This document shows, piece by piece, positions 59,617-64,000 of a stretch of DNA of 64,000 nt (the first letter of the stretch is position 1; each line of letters starts with the position of its first letter). Under the pieces are notes generated by a model. The model made no database searches. It saw only the letters and a program-made list of their open reading frames with translations, and was not told the origin of the DNA. This DNA is from Mytilus californianus (lineage: Eukaryota; Mollusca; Bivalvia; Mytilida; Mytilidae), in NCBI RefSeq assembly GCF_021869535.1, contig NW_026262668.1, positions 74,173,558 to 74,237,557 on the forward strand. Direction: 5' to 3'. The translations under genes and the position numbers were made by a program.

Positions 59617-59681
59617 TGTACATCGGGAAATGAATGCTATAGTTACATCCTCGAAGAGCCGAGGAGCGTAATTAGTAGAAT

Positions 59682-60010
59682 AGTATTTTGGGGCTTTAGA
59701 TTGATGTGATTTCTTTCGTAAGGTATACTTAAATTTGGAGATTGAATCTACATTTCTAATTGCGCTATCGATTTTATTCCATTGCCTTATAGTATTGGGA
59801 AAATAAGATTTTGTTGTAAGTTCTAATCTACAAAATGGTACTATGAGGTCAGGGTTGTTTCGAAGATTATATCCAGAAATAGTTGATACCGAAGGGTGGT
59901 ATTGGTGTTCGTAAATAATTAGGAGCTTGTCCATTATAAATATTGTAGAATAAATGAAGTTTTCTTCGGTTTCTTCTATCAGACAAAGGTTTCCAACCCG
60001 TTTCAGAATA
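59682..60010 (-). pseudogene. LINE ORF2 C-terminus, upstream piece
   Basis: Minus strand. WKPLSDRRNRRKLHLFYNIY and GQAPNYL match the 'L.W.sL..RR...kL.l.YKI..G..P.YL' block after the RT of CR1/Jockey-type LINEs. After a frameshift the next frame reads YNLRNNPDLIVPFCRLEL, TKSYFPNTIRQWNKID and FKYTLRKK, the usual '..SFFP.TI..WN.L....FK..L' block. It ends at KYY, where the inserted element begins, and continues at 54448. The ORF annotated as 59934-59599 therefore fuses LINE with TIR sequence at its C-terminus. Confidence 0.9.
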
Positions 60011-60429
60011 AAAATTTCACTTATACCTTATGCGGGTGAGTAAATTCGCTCCATCTTGCATGTCTATCTCGCTTTCAATTGTGTCATGCATTTCACATAC
60101 ACACACACACAGAATAGAAGGTGCCGAATGTGCCACGCTCGGGTACAAAAGTTTTTAAAGCCAGAAATGTAAAATGTTGAAGATCACAAAATTCAAATGG
60201 GTGTTAATACTTGTACGGGAACAGCCGAAAACGGCTTAGGTCAACTTATTCTCAAAGAGTAGCTACTTTAGCTTCAGTTCTAATATTTTTTGTTTCAGGT
60301 TTCCGTTCGTTAGCCTTTCTTGATTTATAACGAAATGTCACTTTATTCACTTTTTCAATTTTATTCGAAAGAAACAATGCTTTGATTTCTAGTCTGATTT
60401 GTTTATATATATTCCTTTTTTTTATTTAG
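60011..60429. other. No gene; short (AC)n
   Basis: A (ca)n microsatellite lies at about 60097-60110. No other element is recognised. Confidence 0.5.
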
Positions 60430-60624
60430 TTCCCTCGCTTTCTATCTCTAACACAATTAACGCAAAGCAAAAGATAACAGAGGAGACTTTAATTAAAACT
60501 TTATTTGCTATTATCGATCTAAAAACTCCAAGCATGACATGTAAAGATATTCAAGCAATAAAACTGAACGGAAATTGCATAGTTAATAAAAATATAACGA
60601 CGTATTGTTTTTGCAGCTTCCTTG
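60430..60624 (+). CDS. Candidate internal exon with EGF-like cysteine spacing
   Basis: An acceptor with a long pyrimidine tract (ttcctttttttttatttag^ttcc, AG at 60428-60429) and a donor (cttg^gtaaat at 60625) bound an open stretch of 64 full codons. The peptide runs VPSLSISNTINAKQKI ... CKDIQAIKLNGNCIV ... TTYCFC. The NGNC...YCFC spacing resembles the last cysteines of an EGF-like domain. The first part, with Ser/Thr and an amphipathic ITEETLIKTLFAIID segment, would be linker. The frame would need other exons on both sides, and none is visible nearby. The domain match is partial and it could be chance. Confidence 0.3.
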
Positions 60625-61145
60625 GTAAATTGCCTAAGGTGCAATCGATCTAAAAGATACATAAATATAAAAAATAAGGTGATGTGATAAGACATAAAGT
60701 TCTCCAACTTACTATCTTTTAAAAGCCTAACCTACTTGTTTTACACATAAGATTCAAAACATACCACGTTGCTAAAGACAGCCGTTTCATTAATTGTCAT
60801 TAAAACACAATGCATAAAAATGACTGGGGTAAAGCGCTCATATAAACAAGAAGCGTTTGATAAATTCTGCCTTTTTTGTTTTTTTTATTAAATATACCAA
60901 CATTTTGGTAAGAAAAAAGTGTGAGCTTTCCACGAAAGACGTGTGTCGCCATCCTTCGACAAGTAATATCAACATAGATGGCTATAAGTTCATGTTTTGG
61001 TATGGGAAATCAAGAAAAACACTCTGATAAAAATAGCAGGTCCTATTGAAGAATATGACAAGTGTGCTGTGCAAGTTTGATTCAATTCCTACAAACAAAA
61101 TCAAATCATTGTTCAATCAATGAAACTATATACAGGATGTGCTGA
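60625..61145. other. No gene seen
   Basis: 'aataaggtgatgtgataaga' (60673-60692) resembles the start of the antisense retroelement tail. The rest is unique AT-rich sequence. Confidence 0.4.
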
Positions 61146-61490
61146 CTACTTCCTTTCAGAGCATGCTCTCATAGCAGCTTTAAATCCCTCTAATGTATCA
61201 ACCGAAATGACTCTAAATTTAGATGGTAGTTGATTCTAATCCCTGATGGTCTTTGGAAATAATGATTGTACATAGGCGTCGGATGTTTATTTTCACTTGA
61301 TAGAAACGGCTTTTACCTCTGGTTCTGCTGTCGTTTGGGATTTAATATTGTTGTCCGTTTAAATAGCATTCATAGTCTGTTGGTTCGAGCATTTCCCATG
61401 GTAATTTTTTTACCACATTTGTTGCACAGAAATGTATCCGCGGTCCGTGTAAATATTAAGAACAAATCTCGCTGCTCTTTTTTGCACTTG
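61146..61490 (-). pseudogene. LINE ORF2 relic (post-RT region)
   Basis: Minus strand. VQKRAARFVLNIYTDRG (from about 61485) is the 'vQ.RAARf' block after the reverse transcriptase. After frame changes and stops, AYVQSLFPKTIRD-stop-NQLP matches 'SFFP.TI.DWN.LP' with its Trp codon changed to tag. VDTLEGFKAAMRACSERK then ends at a stop (61148-61146). The same family reappears at 63690-63905. It is dead. Confidence 0.85.
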
Positions 61491-62289
61491 TTTCAATTAA
61501 TAAAAAAAACTTGTTTTCACAGACAGAAATTTCAATCAGTACACGTTAAAGGGATTAAGTTTGTTGAATTTCTATTGATAGCCGTTTTAAATGATTGAGG
61601 GTTAACACACAGTGTGATGTAGACGACGCAGTCGACAACAACGACAGATTTGGTCCCTATGTGTCGCAACAGCTTCGCTGTCAGTTGCTACAAACTGGTG
61701 TAAAAAAAATCGAACTTTTACACTTTAATAACGACTGTTTACAAACATTGGAATTTTTCTAAATACTAAGTCTTTTCTACCCCCAGGAAGGGATTTCCTT
61801 AGTTGTATTTGACAGAACTTTTCGAAATTTTGGGTCCTCAATGCTCTTGATCTTCGTACTTTTTTTTACCTTTTTAACTTTTGTGATTCTAGTGTCACTG
61901 ATGAGTCTTTTGTAGACGAAATGAGCGTCTTGAGTACACAACATATAAATGATTTTTTGACAGCAACCTAGTCTTTTTTATTTTTTTACAATCCGATCTA
62001 CAAATGAACTTTGATTGTTGAAATATGTATATACATGTATTTACAATGTCACATGGTAGCCTATCCAGAGAGGGGCCGTTTTCAAGACATAGATAACCAC
62101 CTGTATAAATGATCGAAAATTTTCGAGAGGTTCCGAGAATCTTGTTTCCGGAAATATCCGAGTGGCCCATAGAAGCTACCAAAATACGCACCAATATATA
62201 GGCACGCAAAAACGTTTTTATTCGAGCGTCACTGGTGAGTCTTTTTTAGACTGAACTCGCGTCTGGCGTACAACATTTTAATCCTGGTA
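61491..62289 (+). repeat. Mussel 'tcactgatgagtctttt' repeats
   Basis: 61760-61935 carries 'aaattttgggtcctcaatgc', 'ctagtgtcactgatgagtct' and 'ttgtagacgaaatgagcgtc'. 62222-62282 repeats 'cgagcgtcactggtgagtct' and 'gcgtctggcgtacaac'. Two partial units lie in tandem about 330 bp apart. Confidence 0.7.
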
Positions 62290-62867
62290 TTTTTTTATAT
62301 CTACATATCTTTTTATATAAATTGGTTCTTTTGAAAGTATGTTCAGGTATTCATTAAACTTCTGAAAATAAGATATTCTTCAAAACTAAGTTTTCATATA
62401 GAATATTTGGATTGATTTAAGTAACTTCAAGAAATCTTTAAAATTTGAGATGTTTTATGAGACCAAAATAATTGTCAGTATATAAGAGGTCCCAATGAAG
62501 CTGGTGTGTTACTCTCATGAACTTCTTATAAATTGCATGCTACAGGGTTTTCACTTCACATGGAAATTGGACTTTAAATTTATCTATACAACATAAACCA
62601 TGAGTACAGACAGCTTCAATAACGAATATAAGAACAATTGAAGGCATCCAGGAAACAAAATATGAAGATATGATAGATAAAATAAATGCATCCAGATTAT
62701 AAAACAAACTGACTGCTTAAATTCATATTTCGATTGGTTTATGCAATTTGCATTAGACATCCGGTTTGCAGAAACTGGGATTTGCAATAGGATTATGGAA
62801 AAATTATGTATACTCCAATGTAATAAATAAAATAGTCAAGCCTTAAAATGTAAATTCAAATAGTAAA
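62290..62867. other. No gene seen
   Basis: AT-rich sequence. The minus ORF 62584-62787 has no recognisable domain. Confidence 0.5.
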
Positions 62868-63430
62868 ATTGAGAATGGAAATGGGGAATGTGTCAAAGAG
62901 ACAACAACCCGACCATAGAGCAGACAACAGCCGAAGGCCACCAATGGGTCTTCAATGCAGCGAGAAACTCCCGCATCCGGAGGCGTCCTTCAGCTGGCCC
63001 CTAAACAAACAAGTATACTAGTTCAGTGATAATGGACGTCATACTAAACTCCAAATTATACACAGGAAACTAAAATTAAAAATGATACAAGACTAACAAA
63101 GGCCAGAGGCTCCTGACTTGGGACAGGCGCAAAAATGCGGCGGGGTTAAACATGTTTTTGATATCTCAACCCTCCCCCTATACCTCTAGCCAATGTAGAA
63201 AAAACAAACGCACAACAGTTCGCACAGTAAAACTCAGTATAAGAGAAGTCCGAGTCCGATGTCAGAATAGGAAACAAAAGAAAATAAACAAAATGACAAT
63301 AATACATAAATAACAACAGACTACTAGCAGTTACTGACATGCCAGCTCCAGACCTCAATTAAACTGATTGAAAGATTATGTCTTCATCATATGAATATCA
63401 GGCACAATCCCTCCTGTTAGGGGTTTAGTA
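62868..63430 (-). repeat. Retroelement 3' tail (antisense), full length
   Basis: Near-identical to the reverse of 42630-43190 along its whole length ('aatggaaatggggaatgtgt', 'ggaggcgtccttcagctgg', 'ccagaggctcctgacttggg', 'tgcggcggggttaaacatg', 'tgccagctccagacc'). No ORF relic lies beyond its inner end at 63430, so this copy is strongly 5'-truncated. The minus ORF 63146-63358 is incidental. Confidence 0.85.
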
Positions 63431-63689
63431 TTAGTAGCTTTATATAAGCAATGTACACTTTTCTATTCACAGCTATCCAACATTGCTTTCAATTGACTTG
63501 TGCAAAAAGTACACACAATTACATATTTTCAATAAAGGTGTTTTATCATCATCATTATCTTATTCTATTCACAGTCAATTATTTCAAATCAAAAGCAAAC
63601 AAAAAAAATTCAGCAATATTTTTTGGGTGACCAGTTATAGCGGTCTCGGGTTCACGTATTTCTTTTCTTTTTTTTAAAAGAAAACAACT

Positions 63690-63905
63690 TGTTTACCTCT
63701 GGTCCCGCTGTCGTTGGGGATTGGACATTGCTGTGCGTCTATATGATCTATTAGCTCAAACTGTATATAAAAATGAATACATAACAGTATGTTGGTTGGA
63801 GCATTTCCCATTGCAATTGTTTTACCAAATTGTTTACACAGCCAGGTGCTCGGTCTGTGTAGTTATAATGGACAAATCTCGCTGCTCTCTATGTACTTCT
63901 AATTA
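63690..63905 (-). pseudogene. LINE ORF2 relic, second copy of the 61 kb family
   Basis: Minus strand from about 63900: RAARFVHYNYTDRAPGCV and NNLVKQLQWEMLQ match the family's 'RAARFV.N.YTDR..G.V..M...L.W..L' block without a stop for about 45 codons. The frame is then lost. It is better preserved than the 61.1-61.5 kb copy here but still a fragment. It continues toward the window edge only as unrecognisable sequence. Confidence 0.8.
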
Positions 63906-64000
63906 GTTCATAGACAAAAGAAAAACATTCAACGGATAAAATTTTTTGAATTCTATAAAAAGGCGATTTCAAGGAATGTGGATTAACATAAAGTGTAATG

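Larger units (their letters stand above)
54818..59681 (-). mobile_element. 4.86-kb TIR element with CpG-depleted cargo
   Basis: The left end 54818 onward (attctactaattacgctcctc, then ggctcttcgaggatgtaac) is the reverse complement of the right end at about 59638-59681. The pair are TIRs of about 42 bp. The element plus the nested palindrome on its left interrupt a LINE ORF2. The right 600 bp contain a promoter-like module and an exon reading leftward. The bulk (54850-59040) is very AT-rich, with almost no CpG and no recognisable transposase, RT or virus gene. A cargo-bearing non-autonomous element is the simplest reading. A domesticated gene that moved with flanking MITEs is the alternative. 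Confidence 0.75.

Noticed and set aside
59599..59934. ORF taken as one 111-residue protein
   Set aside because: Its first two thirds are LINE ORF2 tail, and its last third is translation across the inserted element's TIR.

Overview
The window looks like nuclear, non-coding DNA of a marine mussel (Mytilus or a close mytilid). It is AT-rich and has no dense ORFs. Repeat families I recognise from mussel genomic and transcript sequence recur throughout: a retroelement 3'-tail with 'gacttgggacaggc' and 'catgtttaaccccgcc' blocks, the 'tcactgatgagtctttt' / 'ggtatcaccagc' family, a tRNA-headed SINE ending 'ccactggacgttaagc', and a 'cacccgtcgtgtt' family. I find no complete protein-coding gene. Nearly all computed ORFs are chance frames inside repeats. 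No search could be run, so family names rest on motifs read by eye.

Layout. 1-15 kb: a diverged tandem-oriented segmental duplication (1-2445 and 12851-14560), several dispersed repeats, and a decayed retroelement (10426-11486). 15-21 kb: nested inverted repeats around 17-21 kb that enclose a SINE and a possible exon. 22-24.4 kb: a dead DNA transposon with about 78-bp terminal inverted repeats (TIRs) and a frameshifted DDE_Tnp_4 transposase tail. 25.4-26.7 kb: a TIR element packed with short CGTAGTA-type subrepeats, followed by two ATTGG boxes and a credible first coding exon. 30.9-31.5 kb: an element flanked by TTAA. 33-38.4 kb: a 5.4-kb imperfect palindrome with a 174-bp satellite and a LINE relic at its centre; its right arm is split by a 1.2-kb foldback element that has a 6-bp target-site duplication and a matching empty site in the other arm. 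39.5-41 kb: a 162-bp tandem element, a long hairpin and a MITE. 42.3-43.2 kb: a second retroelement 3' end. 45-45.6 kb: an 8-bp minisatellite that switches strand. 51.2-52.1 kb: a 32-bp minisatellite with a 6-unit higher-order repeat. 54.1-60 kb: a LINE ORF2 tail split by a 5.2-kb insertion. 61-64 kb: further LINE relics and mussel repeats.

Most interesting region: the 54449-59681 insertion. Its right end carries a TATA box, a palindromic AGGTCA site and a short exon with a perfect GTAAGT donor, all reading leftward into a 4.2-kb tract nearly free of CpG (11 counted by eye). A 275-bp MITE with perfect 38-bp TIRs at the other end carries the same TATA/AGGTCA module. The sequence fits a transposon that has captured a promoter plus gene-body-like DNA. 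Whether it is transcribed cannot be told from sequence.

Nothing here indicates genes working together in a pathway. The window is best read as layered mobile elements, with four to six candidate isolated exons whose parent genes would lie mostly outside the visible signals.
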